Positions 1-10,075 are shown, numbered from the stretch's first letter. The stretch is DNA of 64,000 nt from Diaminobutyricibacter sp. McL0608 (GCF_039613825.1 NZ_CP154826.1:4092001-4156000); one strand, 5' to 3'. Notes: generated from the letters alone by a model not told the origin. Program-made: numbers and translations.

Positions 1-544
1 GAGTGTCGCCACCACCGTGCACCGCGACCGGCGCGAAAAGCGGGACGACCTGGATATCAGGCGGCCGCACCACGCGATCGAGTCGCAGTCGCGCCGTCTC
101 GAACAGACCCCAGAACGCCCGCCCGCCGAAACGCAGCGCGATGATCGTGACCAGCGCGGCGGAGGCGTGACTCACCCACATCAGCGGGCTGTCTGGGATG
201 ACACTGCTCTCGCTCATGTGCTGGCCGGCCATCGCGATGAGGTGCGATCCGGCATGCACGTGCGACGACCCGTCCGCCGACACGAACCGCGTTCCGCCGG
301 CCCCGAGGCTGAACAGGGCGTGGAACACCGTCTGGCTGATGGCCACCGATGCTGCGAGCCGCCAGGTGGATGCACGGCGGCCGGTCAGCGCGAGCGCGGC
401 CAGCGTGGAGAACGTCAGACTGAGCGTGAGAGCGAGACCGCTCGGCGCCGCACCACCGCCGGCAACGTGGAAGAGTGCCGCGACGAAGGTCGCGAGCGTC
501 GCCGCGACGAGGCCGCGCACGACCCTCGCCCACCGCGTTGCCAT
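1..544 (-). CDS. Membrane protein with His/Met-rich loop (3' end cut by window edge)
   Basis: Function not recognised. About 181 codons are visible and the C-terminus lies beyond the left edge. The ATG at 544 follows GGAGCGAA at a good ribosome-binding distance. Hydrophobic stretches lie near residues 9-28, 37-54, 61-81 and 121-139, so this is an integral membrane protein. The loop at residues 95-110 is rich in histidine and methionine (four His, two Met), which would suit metal binding, perhaps copper, but that is inference only. It is transcribed away from the nhaC-like gene; the 172-bp gap between them holds the promoter of the latter. Confidence 0.7.
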   Translation of the reverse strand, partial: MATRWARVVRGLVAATLATFVAALFHVAGGGAAPSGLALTLSLTFSTLAALALTGRRASTWRLAASVAISQTVFHALFSLGAGGTRFVSADGSSHVHAGSHLIAMAGQHMSESSVIPDSPLMWVSHASAALVTIIALRFGGRAFWGLFETARLRLDRVVRPPDIQVVPLFAPVAVHGGGDT

Positions 545-651
545 TTCGCTCCTGCCTTCGCACCCGTCGTCCCAGTCTATCGGCGGCGTTCCCGCGCGGC
601 CCTTTTGTCCACAGGCCCACGGAACGGGCGATGAACGAAAGAATGCATGCA

Positions 652-679
652 TTGACGCGCGTCTCCGACGGGTTGTAAC
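652..679 (+). promoter_or_regulatory. Putative promoter of the antiporter/arginine operon
   Basis: TTGACG (652-657) and TGTAAC (674-679) are spaced by 16 bp. A 12-bp palindrome AATGCATGCATT (642-653) abuts the -35 and could be an operator. Based on sequence pattern only. Confidence 0.35.
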
Positions 680-716
680 TTCAGGAACACCGGGCAGTTA
701 CGAGCGGGTAGGGGCC

Positions 717-2201
717 GTGGCGAACATGCAAAAGGCGAGACGAGCGGTTCGCGAACCGTCTCTGACTGACGCGATCATTCCCCTCGTCACGCTCGCCGTC
801 CTCGTCGCAGGCTCGATCCTCCTGTTCGGCCTCGATGCCCTGAGCGGGCCGATTCAGGTCGCCCTCGTCCTCTGCGCGATGGTCGCCGCCCTCATCGCGC
901 TCAAGAACGGCCACACCTGGTCCGACGTCCAAAGAGCCGGCCAGGGTGCGCTCTCGTCGGTCACGAGCGCGATGTTCATCCTGCTCGCCGTCGGAGCGTT
1001 GATCGGCGTCTGGAACCTCTCCGGCACGATCCCCACCCTGGTCTACTACGGGATCCAGGTGCTGTCGCCGACGTGGTACTACGCAGCGACGGCGCTGATC
1101 TGCGGCGTCATAGCGCTGAGCATCGGAAGCTCCTGGACCACCGCGGGGACGATCGGCGTCGGCCTCATCGGAATCGCCGCGATGATCGGCGTCTCCCCGG
1201 CGATCACCGCCGGCGCCGTCATCTCCGGCGCCTACCTCGGCGACAAGCTCTCGCCGCTGTCCGAGACCTCCATCCTGAGCGCGCAGATGGTCAAGGTGGA
1301 CATCTACGCGCACATCAAGCGGCAGGTGTGGACGTCGGTGCCCGCGTTCGTCGTCGCGTTCGTGGTGTTCCTGGTGATCGGAATCGTCAGCGGGCCGGAT
1401 GCGCATCCACCGCTGTCGACCGCGACCGAACTGCACAGCCTGAACGGCATCTACAACATCACGCCGTGGAACCTGCTGCCCCTCGTGCTCCTCGTCGTGC
1501 TGTCGATCCGCAAGGTGCCTGCGTCGCTCGCGCTGGCGTTCTCGGCGATCTTCGCGGGCATCCTCGGCGCGTTCCTCCAACCGACGGTGATGCAGAACTT
1601 CGTCGGCGGCGACCTCGGCCCCGTGCTCGGGTCGATCAAGGGCGTCTGGAGCGCGATGGCCAACGGCTTCTCCATCGACTCCGGGTACGCCGAGATCGAC
1701 CGGCTGCTGTCGCGCGGAGGCATGGACAGCATGCTGATCACGCTCTGGCTGATCATCGCCGCTGTGACCTTCGGGGCGCTGCTGGAGGAGTTCGGCCTCA
1801 TCTCGCGGCTGATCAACCCGCTCATCCATTCGGCCAGAAGCACAGGCCGACTGTATGTGACCGTCTTCGGATGCGCGCTCGGGCTGAACCTCGTGGCCGG
1901 CGACCAGTACATCGCGCTTGTGTTGCCCGCGCGACTCTTCCGGGTGGAGTTCGAGTCGCGCGGACTCGCTCCGACGAACCTTTCGCGTCTCGCCGCCGAC
2001 AGCGCGACGGTCACGTCGCCGCTGGTTCCCTGGAACTCCTGCGGCGCGTTCATGGGCGCTGTGCTCGGCGTGCCGACCCTCGTGTACCTGCCGTACGCGA
2101 TCTTCAACTACGTGAGTCCGATTCTGAGCGTGCTCTATGGGATCACGGGTTTCAAGATCGAGAAGCTCACCCCCGAGCCGACCGACGTCCCGACCAACTG
2201 A
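717..2201 (+). CDS. nhaC: NhaC-family Na+/H+ antiporter
   Basis: Integral membrane antiporter of the NhaC family, about 494 aa and 11-12 hydrophobic segments. The conserved central block is visible: a Gly/Ser-rich segment around SIGSSWTTAGTIGVGL, followed by SGAYLGDKLSPLSETSILSA, typical of NhaC. I chose the GTG at 717 because GGTAGG lies 5 nt upstream; an ATG at 726 in the same frame is an alternative. The downstream amino-acid antiporter and arginine deiminase follow in the same direction with short gaps (33 and 30 bp), so they probably form one operon. The exchanged substrates could be Na+/H+ or an amino-acid-linked solute; the specificity is inferred from family only. Confidence 0.85.
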   Translation: MANMQKARRAVREPSLTDAIIPLVTLAVLVAGSILLFGLDALSGPIQVALVLCAMVAALIALKNGHTWSDVQRAGQGALSSVTSAMFILLAVGALIGVWNLSGTIPTLVYYGIQVLSPTWYYAATALICGVIALSIGSSWTTAGTIGVGLIGIAAMIGVSPAITAGAVISGAYLGDKLSPLSETSILSAQMVKVDIYAHIKRQVWTSVPAFVVAFVVFLVIGIVSGPDAHPPLSTATELHSLNGIYNITPWNLLPLVLLVVLSIRKVPASLALAFSAIFAGILGAFLQPTVMQNFVGGDLGPVLGSIKGVWSAMANGFSIDSGYAEIDRLLSRGGMDSMLITLWLIIAAVTFGALLEEFGLISRLINPLIHSARSTGRLYVTVFGCALGLNLVAGDQYIALVLPARLFRVEFESRGLAPTNLSRLAADSATVTSPLVPWNSCGAFMGAVLGVPTLVYLPYAIFNYVSPILSVLYGITGFKIEKLTPEPTDVPTN

Positions 2202-2234
2202 TCCAGAGCAGGCGCTCGCGAGCAAGGAGTGATC

Positions 2235-3692
2235 ATGACGACACAGGAAGCGGATATCGCCAGTACGAGCAGCACCAGCAAGCTGAGCGTGCCGGCACTG
2301 ACGGCGATGGTGGTCGGCTCGATGGTCGGCGCCGGCGTCTTCACGCTCCCGCAGCGGTTCGCGGCCCACACCGGCGTGCTCGGGGCCGTCATCGCGTGGG
2401 TGATCGCCGGCGCCGGCATGCTCATGCTCGCCTTCGTCTTCCAGAGCCTCGCGGTGCGCAAGCCCAAACTCGACAACGGCGTGTACGTGTACGCGCGGGC
2501 GGGCTTCGGCAAGTATCCCGGCTTCCTGTCCGCCATCGGCTTCTGGGCGAGCGCATGCGCCGGCAACACGTTCTACTGGATCCTGATCACCTCGACCCTG
2601 AAACCACTGATCCCGGCCTTCGGCGACGGCGACACGATCTGGGCGATCCTCGTCTCCTCGGTGTGCGTCTGGGGCTTCTATTTCCTGATCATGCGGGGTG
2701 TCAAGGAGGCCGCCGGGATCAACGCGATCGTGACCGCGGCGAAGATCATCCCGCTCCTCCTCTTCGTGGTCGTAGCGATCTTCGCGTTCAAGCCGGATGT
2801 GTTCGTCGCCAACTTCACCGGCGGCTACAACGCCGGTGGTCCCAGCCTGTTCGGGCAGGTGCAGGGGACGATGCTGGTCACGGTCTTCGTGTTCCTCGGG
2901 ATCGAGGGGGCGAGCGTGTACTCGCGGTACGCCAAGAAGCGGGAGGATGTCGGCCGCGCCACCGTTCTCGGATTCCTCTCCGTGCTCGCCCTCTTCGCGA
3001 CGGTGTCGATCATCTCGTACGGGATCCTCCCGCAGTCAGAGCTCGCCCACCTCCGCCAGCCCTCCGTCGGCAGCGTGCTGGAGGCCGCCGTCGGTCCCTG
3101 GGGAGCCTGGTTCATCAGCGCCGGACTGATCATCTCCGTGCTCGGCGCCTACCTCGCATGGAGCCTGATGGCAGCCGAGGTCCTCTTCGCTGCCGCCAGA
3201 GATAAGGACCTCCCCGCCTTCCTGGGAAACCTGACCAAGAAGGAGGTGCCCGGAAACGCACTCATCCTCACCACCCTCTTCATCCAGCTCCTGCTGGTCA
3301 TCGTCTACTTCTCCGAGGGCGCCCTCGACTTCATGCTCGACCTCACGGCCGCGCTGTCGCTGATGCCGTTCGCGCTCGTCGCCGGGTACGCGTTGAAGAT
3401 CACCATCACCCGTGACGGCTACGCGGGCGAGCCGAGCCGAATACGAACGAGGGATCTCGTGGTCGCCGCGATCGCGGTCGTCTACACCCTGTTCCTCATC
3501 TTCGCCGCGGGAACGCAATTCCTGCTCCTGGCCTGTGTGCTGCTCGCGCCGGCCACGCTCCTGTACGGATTCGCCCGGCGGGAGCAGGGCGCGAAGCTCT
3601 TCACCCGGCCGGGCTGGGTGGTCTTCATCGTGGTCCTCGCCGGCGCGGTCGCCGGAGTCATCGGACTCATCACCGGATTCGTCACCATCTAG
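2235..3692 (+). CDS. arcD: APC-family basic amino acid antiporter (ArcD-like)
   Basis: Twelve-segment amino acid/polyamine/organocation transporter of 485 aa, most similar in pattern to arginine/ornithine exchangers. The N-terminal segment MVVGSMVGAGVFTLPQ carries the glycine-rich substrate motif of APC proteins, and NGVYVYARAGFGKYPGF is typical of the arginine/ornithine and lysine branch. The start is ATG 2235, with AAGGAG 5 nt upstream; the earlier in-frame GTG at 2229 overlaps that ribosome-binding site. Its place directly before arginine deiminase supports import of arginine in exchange for ornithine or citrulline. No ornithine transcarbamylase or carbamate kinase gene is near. Confidence 0.85.
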   Translation: MTTQEADIASTSSTSKLSVPALTAMVVGSMVGAGVFTLPQRFAAHTGVLGAVIAWVIAGAGMLMLAFVFQSLAVRKPKLDNGVYVYARAGFGKYPGFLSAIGFWASACAGNTFYWILITSTLKPLIPAFGDGDTIWAILVSSVCVWGFYFLIMRGVKEAAGINAIVTAAKIIPLLLFVVVAIFAFKPDVFVANFTGGYNAGGPSLFGQVQGTMLVTVFVFLGIEGASVYSRYAKKREDVGRATVLGFLSVLALFATVSIISYGILPQSELAHLRQPSVGSVLEAAVGPWGAWFISAGLIISVLGAYLAWSLMAAEVLFAAARDKDLPAFLGNLTKKEVPGNALILTTLFIQLLLVIVYFSEGALDFMLDLTAALSLMPFALVAGYALKITITRDGYAGEPSRIRTRDLVVAAIAVVYTLFLIFAAGTQFLLLACVLLAPATLLYGFARREQGAKLFTRPGWVVFIVVLAGAVAGVIGLITGFVTI

Positions 3693-3722
3693 GGCAAGCG
3701 AAGTCTTCGAGGAAGGAAGATC

Positions 3723-4967
3723 ATGACCGAAAACACCTACGGTGTTCATTCCGAAGTCGGCGAGCTGCGCAAGGTTCTCGTCTGCGCCCCGGGTCTCGCC
3801 CATCGGCGTCTCACCCCGACGAACGCCGACGACCTCCTGTTCGACGACGTGATGTGGGTGGAGAACGCTCAGCGGGACCACGCGGATTTCGTCGCCAGCC
3901 TGCGCTCGAACGGCGTGGACGTCGTCGAACTGCATGACCTGCTCGCACAGACGATGGCATTTCCGCGGGCGAAGACCTGGCTGCTCGATCGCAAGATCAC
4001 CGCCAACGAGGTCGGCCTCGGCCTCATCGACGGCACGCGCGAATACCTGGAGTCCCTCGAGCCGCGCCAGCTGGCCGAATACCTGATCGGCGGGCTGGCG
4101 ACCTCCGACCTCCCCGACCAGTACCGCACCGGCTACGTCTCGCTCGCCCGCGAATCGACCGGCGTGCGCGAGTACCTGATGCCGCCCCTGCCCAACACGA
4201 TCTACACCCGCGACACCACGTGCTGGCTGTACGGCGGCGTGACTCTGAACCCGCTCTACTGGCCGGCGCGTCACGACGAGACGCTGCTGATGAAGGCGAT
4301 CTACCAGTTCCACCCGGACTTCAACCAGTCGACCGTCTGGTGGGGGGACCCCGAGCAGGAGTGGGGCCAGTCGACGTTCGAGGGCGGCGACATCATGCCG
4401 GTCGGAAACGGGGTCGTGTTGATGGGGATGAGCGAGCGCACCTCGCGGCAGGCGATCACCCAGGTCGCTGCTGCACTGTTCGAGCAGGGAGCAGCCGAGC
4501 AGGTCGTCGTCGCCGGAATGCCGAAGCTGCGTGCTGCCATGCACCTTGACACCGTGTTCACCTTCGCCGACCGGGACATCGTCACGCTGTACCCGACGAT
4601 CATGGATGCGGTCCACACCTTCACTCTGCGACCGGGCGCCGCCTCGCCAGGGGTGACGGTGACGGATGAAGGGAGCACCCCCTTCGTCGACGTCGTGGCC
4701 CGCTCGCTGGGCCTGGACAAGCTCCGGGTCATCGAGACCGCCGGGGATGTGTACGCATCCGAGCGCCAGCAATGGGACAGCGGCAACAACGCGGTCGCCC
4801 TCCGCCCGGGCGTCGTCTACACCTACGACCGCAACACGGCGACCAACGACCTGCTCAGCAAGGCGGGCGTCGACGTCATCACCATCGTCGGTGCGGAACT
4901 CGGGCGCGGCCGAGGCGGCGGACACTGCATGACCTGCCCGATCATCCGCGACCCCGTCGACTTCTGA
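3723..4967 (+). CDS. arcA: Arginine deiminase
   Basis: Hydrolyses arginine to citrulline and ammonia in the cytoplasm, the first step of the deiminase pathway. The 414-aa length is normal for the family. Visible catalytic features are FEGGD near residue 220, HLDTVFTF near residue 273 (catalytic His), and the C-terminal [11 protein letters not shown] with the nucleophilic cysteine near residue 402. The start ATG follows a strong GGAAGGA site. It ends the nhaC-arcD-arcA run and converges on the zinc-finger gene only 19 bp downstream. arcB and arcC are absent here, so either they lie elsewhere or citrulline is the exported product. Confidence 0.95.
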   Translation: MTENTYGVHSEVGELRKVLVCAPGLAHRRLTPTNADDLLFDDVMWVENAQRDHADFVASLRSNGVDVVELHDLLAQTMAFPRAKTWLLDRKITANEVGLGLIDGTREYLESLEPRQLAEYLIGGLATSDLPDQYRTGYVSLARESTGVREYLMPPLPNTIYTRDTTCWLYGGVTLNPLYWPARHDETLLMKAIYQFHPDFNQSTVWWGDPEQEWGQSTFEGGDIMPVGNGVVLMGMSERTSRQAITQVAAALFEQGAAEQVVVAGMPKLRAAMHLDTVFTFADRDIVTLYPTIMDAVHTFTLRPGAASPGVTVTDEGSTPFVDVVARSLGLDKLRVIETAGDVYASERQQWDSGNNAVALRPGVVYTYDRNTATNDLLSKAGVDVITIVGAELGRGRGGGHCMTCPIIRDPVDF

Positions 4968-4986
4968 CGCCGGGGCCGCTCGAAGC

Positions 4987-5334
4987 TCAGTGCAGGTGGT
5001 CGCGCCAGTCGGCGGGCGCCCGGCCCTCGGGCCCGGGCGCCGGCTGGTCCTCGGGGTGGTGCAGGGGCGGCGCCAGCTTCGGTCCCTGCAGCAGAACGTC
5101 GGTCAGGTAGTCGTAATACCAGTGCTCACCCGGTTCGTACGACCGGATGAGCGGATGCCCGGTGATCGCCGCGTGCGCTCGCGCGTGCTGCGAGGGTGAG
5201 CTGTCACAGCATCCGATGTGTCCGCAGGTCGCGCACCGGCGCAGGTGGAACCACCACCCGCCGGTCTCGTTGCATTCGACGCAGCCGGTTCCACTCGGTG
5301 GAACAGCAAGGTCGATGACGCTCGAGTCGGTCAT
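4987..5334 (-). CDS. UBP-type zinc finger protein
   Basis: Small cytoplasmic protein of 115 aa with a ubiquitin-hydrolase-type (ZnF-UBP) zinc finger. Metal ligands are visible as CVEC, then CATCGHIGCC, then H-rich QHARAHAAITGHPL, and the fold's WYYDY segment follows. Bacteria with this domain lack ubiquitin; its role there is not established. I chose ATG 5334 because a CACAAT -10-like hexamer lies exactly 6 nt upstream, the leaderless layout seen repeatedly in this window. The gene diverges from the mannosidase. Confidence 0.85.
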   Translation of the reverse strand: MTDSSVIDLAVPPSGTGCVECNETGGWWFHLRRCATCGHIGCCDSSPSQHARAHAAITGHPLIRSYEPGEHWYYDYLTDVLLQGPKLAPPLHHPEDQPAPGPEGRAPADWRDHLH

Positions 5335-5346
5335 GCTCCCATTGTG
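5335..5346 (-). promoter_or_regulatory. Leaderless -10 of the zinc finger gene
   Basis: CACAAT (5346-5341 on the minus strand), then 6 nt, then ATG. A weaker -10 match than the others listed. Confidence 0.35.
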
Positions 5347-5405
5347 GCGCGCTCTCCGGCCAGGCGGCAGGGGAAGTGCCACGATGGACGCGGAGAGGCG
5401 GCCCC

Positions 5406-8400
5406 ATGCACGACCATTCAGAGCTCGTCCGGCAGCGCATCGACCGATTGGTCAGGGAACGACTGGTGCCGGCGGTCGAGCGGGCGCGCGCATCCGTCGC
5501 CGTCGAGGCGTGGGAGGTGCCGGATGAGCCGGTGCCGTTCGCGCAGGCCGTGACGAATGACTTCGCACCGTTCGCGATCGGGCAGGCGTGGGGGAGGCCA
5601 TGGGGCACCGTCTGGTTCCGGGTCTCCGGGACGGTGCCGGACTGGCGGGCCGACGCAGACGACGTCGAGCTCGTCGTCGATCTCGGGTTCACGGGTGCGC
5701 AGGCCGGGTTCCAGGCGGAGGCGCTCGTCTACGCGTCGGATGGAAGCATCCTCAAAGCGATCGAACCGCTGAACGGGTACGTGCGCCTCGACGCGGCTCC
5801 CGGCGAGGAATTCGAGGTCTTCATCGAAGCGGCCGCGAACCCCGACATCGGGAGCGGCTTCGTCGAGTTCCGGCCGACCGTGCTCGGCCGCCGGTCGACC
5901 GCGCCGACCGAACCGCTGTACGCGCTGCGCCGGATCGACGTCGTGCATCGCGACCGCGAGGTGTGGGGGCTCGTGCAGGACATCTGGACGCTCGAGGGCC
6001 TCGCGCTCCAGCTCGCACCGACCTCGCCGCGGCGCGCCCACGTGTTCGCGGCGCTCGAAGCGATGGCGGATGCTGTCGACCCGTCCGACGTCGCCGGCAC
6101 AGCCGCGCAGGGCCGCGCCGCCCTCCGCCCGGCCCTCGACGCGCCCGCGGCAGCGAGCGCCCACCGCATCTTCGCCGTCGGTCACGCTCACATCGATTCG
6201 GCGTGGCTGTGGCCCGTGCGCGAGACGATCCGCAAGGTCGCCCGCACGTTCTCGAACGTACTCGACCTGATGGACCAGGATCCCGAATTCGTTTTTGCGG
6301 CGTCGTCGGCGCAGCAGTATGCGTGGATGAAGCGCTTCTATCCTGAGCTCTTCGAGCGCATCCGGGTCCGCGTCGCGGAGGGTCGGTTCGTGCCGGTCGG
6401 CGGGATGTGGGTCGAGTCCGACACGAACCTGGTCGGCGGAGAGGCGCTGGTGCGGCAGTTCGTCGAGGGGACGCGATTCTTCCGCGACGAGTTCGGGGTG
6501 CACCCGCGCGAGGTGTGGCTGCCCGACACCTTCGGCTTCACGGCCGCCGTCCCGCAGATCGCGCGAGCCGCAGGCACCGAGTTCTTCCTCTCGCAGAAGA
6601 TCTCCTGGAACGAGACCAACCGCTTTCCGCACCACACCTTCCTCTGGGAGGGCATCGACGGCTCGCGCATCTTCGCCCACTTCCCGCCGGTCGACACCTA
6701 CAACGCGATGCTCTCGGGCGCGGACCTCGCCCGGGCGGAGCAGAACTTCGCCGACAAGGGCCGGGCGAACACCTCGCTCGTACCGTTCGGCTTCGGCGAC
6801 GGAGGCGGCGGCCCGACCCGCGAGATGGTCGCGGCCGCACGCCGCACCCGGTCCCTCGACGGTTCGCCGACGGTGCGGATGGCGGCGCCGGCCGAATTCT
6901 TCGACGCGGCGCGCGCGGAATTCCCGGAGCCGGCCGTGTGGACCGGCGAGTTGTACCTCGAACTCCACCGCGGGACCTACACGTCGCAGGCGCGAACCAA
7001 GCGCGGCAACCGGCGGAGCGAGGCGCTGCTCCACGAAACCGAACTGTGGTGTGCGACGGCCGCCGTCCGGCTGGGGCACACCTACCCCTACGACGAGCTG
7101 CGCGAGGCGTGGCAGACCGTGCTTCTTCAGCAGTTCCACGACATCCTGCCCGGCTCGTCGATCGGGTGGGTGCACGACCAGGCCGTGGAGAACTACCGGA
7201 TCGTCGGCGAGAAGCTCGAAGGCTTGACCGGGGATGCGCTGGCGGCGCTCGCCGCGGGCGACGCCGACGCCGACGTCGATGCCGAGATCCTGTTCAACGC
7301 GGCGCCGGTCGACGTCGACGGTGTGCCCGCGAACGCCGCCGGCCCGCGCGCGGCCGGGGGCGCCGTGCGCATCGAGCGGGCCGCTGCGGGCATCCTTCTC
7401 CAGAACGACCATCTCGCCATCCGCATCGACGCCGAAGGTCTCATCGACTCACTCCTCGATCGCGCGACAGGTCGCGAGGTGCTTCCCCCGGGCGAGCGCG
7501 CCAACCTGCTGCAGGTGTTCCGAGACACCCCGCGGCAGTGGGACGCCTGGGACATCGACCCCGAATACCGCAGGCTCGGCGAGTCGGTCACGACGGTCGA
7601 CGCGGTCGAGGTCGAGGAATCGGATGAGCGGGTCGCCGTGAGCGTCACCCGCAGCTTCGGCGCATCCACCGTCGTCCAGACGGTCGCGCTCGCGGCGCGG
7701 TCGAACGCCGTCGAGCTCACTACCGCGGTGGACTGGCACGAGCGGCAGCGGATGCTGAAACTCGCTTTCCCGATCGACGTCCACACCGCGTCGGCCGCCT
7801 CGGAGATCCAGTTCGGGCACATCGTGCGGCCGACGCACACCAACACCAGCTGGGATGCCGCCCGCTTCGAGACCTCGGCGCACCGCTGGGTGCATGTGGC
7901 GGATGCCCGGTTCGGCGTCGCGGTCGCCAACGACTCCACCTACGGGCACGACATCAGCCGCCACGAGCGGCCGGGCGGGGGCACATACTCTCTCCTGCGG
8001 CAGACCCTGCTGCGGGCGCCGCTGTTTCCGGATCCCGAAGCCGACCAGGGGATGCACACCCTGCGATCGTCGATCGTGGTCGGCCACATCGGGGACGCGA
8101 TCGCGGAAGGGTACCGGCTGAACCTGCCGCCGCGCGCGGTCGCGGGGTCGGCATCCGCATCCGCCGCACTCCTGCCGCTGGTCTCCAGCGACGACCCGGC
8201 GGTCGTCGTCGAGACGGTCAAGCTGGCCGAGGACCGGTCGGGGGATGTGGTGGTGCGGCTCTACGAGTCGCGTGGGGCGCGCGCATCCGCCGGCCTCCGC
8301 GTCCACTTCGGGTTCTCCGTCGTCGTCGAGACCGACCTGCACGAGCTGCCGATCCCGGCCGTCGCCGTGACCGCCTCCACGCCCGACCGCGTCGAGCTCG

Positions 8401-8447
8401 CCCTCCGCCCCTTCCAGCTGCTCACCCTCCGCTTCGAGCGCCCCTGA
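5406..8447 (+). CDS. Alpha-mannosidase, glycoside hydrolase family 38
   Basis: Retaining class II alpha-mannosidase of 1013 aa, close in size and domain order to cytoplasmic MAN2C1-type enzymes. The catalytic domain has the metal-binding HAHIDSAWLWP motif (near residue 260) and the nucleophile aspartate in LPDTFGF (near residue 373). HDILPGSSIGWVHD (near residue 580) is the second family hallmark. The rest is the beta-rich C-terminal region. There is no signal peptide, so it acts in the cytoplasm on alpha-mannosides that have been imported or released inside the cell. ATG 5406 is preferred to an upstream in-frame ATG because GGAGAGG lies 7 nt before it. No transporter gene is adjacent. Confidence 0.93.
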   Translation: MHDHSELVRQRIDRLVRERLVPAVERARASVAVEAWEVPDEPVPFAQAVTNDFAPFAIGQAWGRPWGTVWFRVSGTVPDWRADADDVELVVDLGFTGAQAGFQAEALVYASDGSILKAIEPLNGYVRLDAAPGEEFEVFIEAAANPDIGSGFVEFRPTVLGRRSTAPTEPLYALRRIDVVHRDREVWGLVQDIWTLEGLALQLAPTSPRRAHVFAALEAMADAVDPSDVAGTAAQGRAALRPALDAPAAASAHRIFAVGHAHIDSAWLWPVRETIRKVARTFSNVLDLMDQDPEFVFAASSAQQYAWMKRFYPELFERIRVRVAEGRFVPVGGMWVESDTNLVGGEALVRQFVEGTRFFRDEFGVHPREVWLPDTFGFTAAVPQIARAAGTEFFLSQKISWNETNRFPHHTFLWEGIDGSRIFAHFPPVDTYNAMLSGADLARAEQNFADKGRANTSLVPFGFGDGGGGPTREMVAAARRTRSLDGSPTVRMAAPAEFFDAARAEFPEPAVWTGELYLELHRGTYTSQARTKRGNRRSEALLHETELWCATAAVRLGHTYPYDELREAWQTVLLQQFHDILPGSSIGWVHDQAVENYRIVGEKLEGLTGDALAALAAGDADADVDAEILFNAAPVDVDGVPANAAGPRAAGGAVRIERAAAGILLQNDHLAIRIDAEGLIDSLLDRATGREVLPPGERANLLQVFRDTPRQWDAWDIDPEYRRLGESVTTVDAVEVEESDERVAVSVTRSFGASTVVQTVALAARSNAVELTTAVDWHERQRMLKLAFPIDVHTASAASEIQFGHIVRPTHTNTSWDAARFETSAHRWVHVADARFGVAVANDSTYGHDISRHERPGGGTYSLLRQTLLRAPLFPDPEADQGMHTLRSSIVVGHIGDAIAEGYRLNLPPRAVAGSASASAALLPLVSSDDPAVVVETVKLAEDRSGDVVVRLYESRGARASAGLRVHFGFSVVVETDLHELPIPAVAVTASTPDRVELALRPFQLLTLRFERP

Positions 8448-8554
8448 CGCGCCTCCGCCCTGGCGCCGACGCCCGGCCCATCCGATGCGCGAGACTCAGC
8501 CTGTTCATAGGGCAGCCCTAGATCAGACACAGTTCCACGCGGATAGTGGAAGTG

Positions 8555-10075
8555 ATGGCAGACGATGACAACACCACGGATCCGACCCGGGAGCAGACCC
8601 CGACCGGCAGCCCGAACCTGACGCGGCGGGCGCTGATCACGGGCGGCAGCCTCATCGGCGCCGGCCTGGTGGTGGGCGGCACGCTCCTCGGCCAGCAAAT
8701 CGCAGGGGCGAAGGCCAGCCCCACCCCGACGACGAACAAGCCGCCCATGCGCACCTTTGCGAGCACCGGCCTCACCACCCCGGTCGTCACCAGCTGGCGC
8801 ACTGGGACGACCGCGCCCGGCCTCGTCTTCGTCACCCAGCAGGTCGCCGGCTTCAACGGCAGCATCATGGAGGAGAGCGGCGAGCCGGTCTGGATCGAGC
8901 CGACCACGGCGAACCTCACCGACCTGAAAGTGCAGCAGTTCGATGGCCGCCCGGTGCTCACCTACTGGACGGGCACAAGTACTGGCGGGCATGGGAGCGG
9001 TTCCGGCACCATCCTCGACGACACGTATGCGAAGGTGGCGACGGTCCGGGCGGGAAACGGTCTGGATGCCGACCTCCACGAGTTCAATCTCACGGATCGC
9101 GGCACCGCGCTCATCACCATCTACACCGTCGTGAAGACCGACCTGAGCGCCGTCGGTGGTGTCACGAACGGCTACGTGTACGACTGCCATGTGCAGGAGG
9201 TGGATGTGCGCACCGGCAAAGTCCTGCTCGACTGGAGCGCGCTCGACCACATCCCGATCGGTGACACCCACCTCACCCTCACCCAGGATCCCGGCCACGA
9301 CGGCACGGCGGCCGGTCGCGCTTTCGACGCCTACCATCTGAACGCGGTCGAAGAGGATGGCGACGCCCTCCTCGTCTCGGCCCGGCACACGCACACCGTC
9401 TACTCGATCGATCGCACCACCGGGAAGGTCCGGTGGCGGTTCGGCGGCAAACAGTCCGACATCGCGCTGCCGACGGATGCGGTCTTCGCGTGGCAGCATG
9501 ACGTGCGACGCCACCCCGACGGCACGATCACCCTGTTCGACAACCACCTCTATTCAGGAACGGACGGTCAATCCGGCGGACTCCGCTTCAGCCTCGACGA
9601 GACGTCGGACATCGCGACACTCGAGCAGACATTCGCGTACGACGGGCATCTCGGGACTGCGATGGGAAGCGTGCAGGTGCTCGCGAACGGCAACGTCCTC
9701 GTCGGCTGGGGGACGGACCCGGCCGTCACGGAGTTCACCTATGCCGGGGCGGCGATCTACGAAGCGACCCTCGGGAGCATTTCGTATCGGGCGTCGCGGC
9801 ATCCCTGGGTCGCGCATCCGTCGACCGCGCCGGACATCGCGGCACGTGCCGAGAGCGGCGGGGTCCGCGTCTTCGCGAGCTGGAACGGGGCGACCGAGGT
9901 CGCTCGCTGGCGCATCCTGGCGGGGGATGACGCAGCCACCCTACAGGCCGCCGCGACTGTGCCGCGCTCGGGCTTCGAGACCGCGCACCTCGTCCCGCGT
10001 GCGAAGGTCGTCGCCGTGCAGGCCCTCGATTCGGCGGGCGCCGTGCTCGCCACGTCTCGGACCCTCACCGTGTAG
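8555..10075 (+). CDS. Arylsulfotransferase-like beta-propeller protein with Tat-like signal
   Basis: Secreted or membrane-anchored protein of 506 aa. Residues about 21-50 form a twin-arginine-type signal: TRRALITGG followed by a hydrophobic Gly/Ala run. The mature part is the arylsulfotransferase (ASST) type beta-propeller; HEFNLTDRGTALITIYT, YVYDCHVQEVDVRTGKVLLDWS and GGKQSDIALP-type blades are characteristic of the ASST_2 group found in actinobacteria and fungi. True sulfotransfer activity is unproven for this branch. I chose ATG 8555 rather than the in-frame GTG 8546. The 3' end overlaps the convergent yihY-like gene by 11 bp. Confidence 0.8.
   Translation: MADDDNTTDPTREQTPTGSPNLTRRALITGGSLIGAGLVVGGTLLGQQIAGAKASPTPTTNKPPMRTFASTGLTTPVVTSWRTGTTAPGLVFVTQQVAGFNGSIMEESGEPVWIEPTTANLTDLKVQQFDGRPVLTYWTGTSTGGHGSGSGTILDDTYAKVATVRAGNGLDADLHEFNLTDRGTALITIYTVVKTDLSAVGGVTNGYVYDCHVQEVDVRTGKVLLDWSALDHIPIGDTHLTLTQDPGHDGTAAGRAFDAYHLNAVEEDGDALLVSARHTHTVYSIDRTTGKVRWRFGGKQSDIALPTDAVFAWQHDVRRHPDGTITLFDNHLYSGTDGQSGGLRFSLDETSDIATLEQTFAYDGHLGTAMGSVQVLANGNVLVGWGTDPAVTEFTYAGAAIYEATLGSISYRASRHPWVAHPSTAPDIAARAESGGVRVFASWNGATEVARWRILAGDDAATLQAAATVPRSGFETAHLVPRAKVVAVQALDSAGAVLATSRTLTV

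Noticed and set aside
681-4925. Long minus-strand open frames opposite nhaC and arcA (562 and 629 codons)
   Set aside because: High-GC codon bias opens long shadow frames; the composition is dominated by Arg, Asp, His and Gly with no motifs, while the plus-strand frames show clear families.
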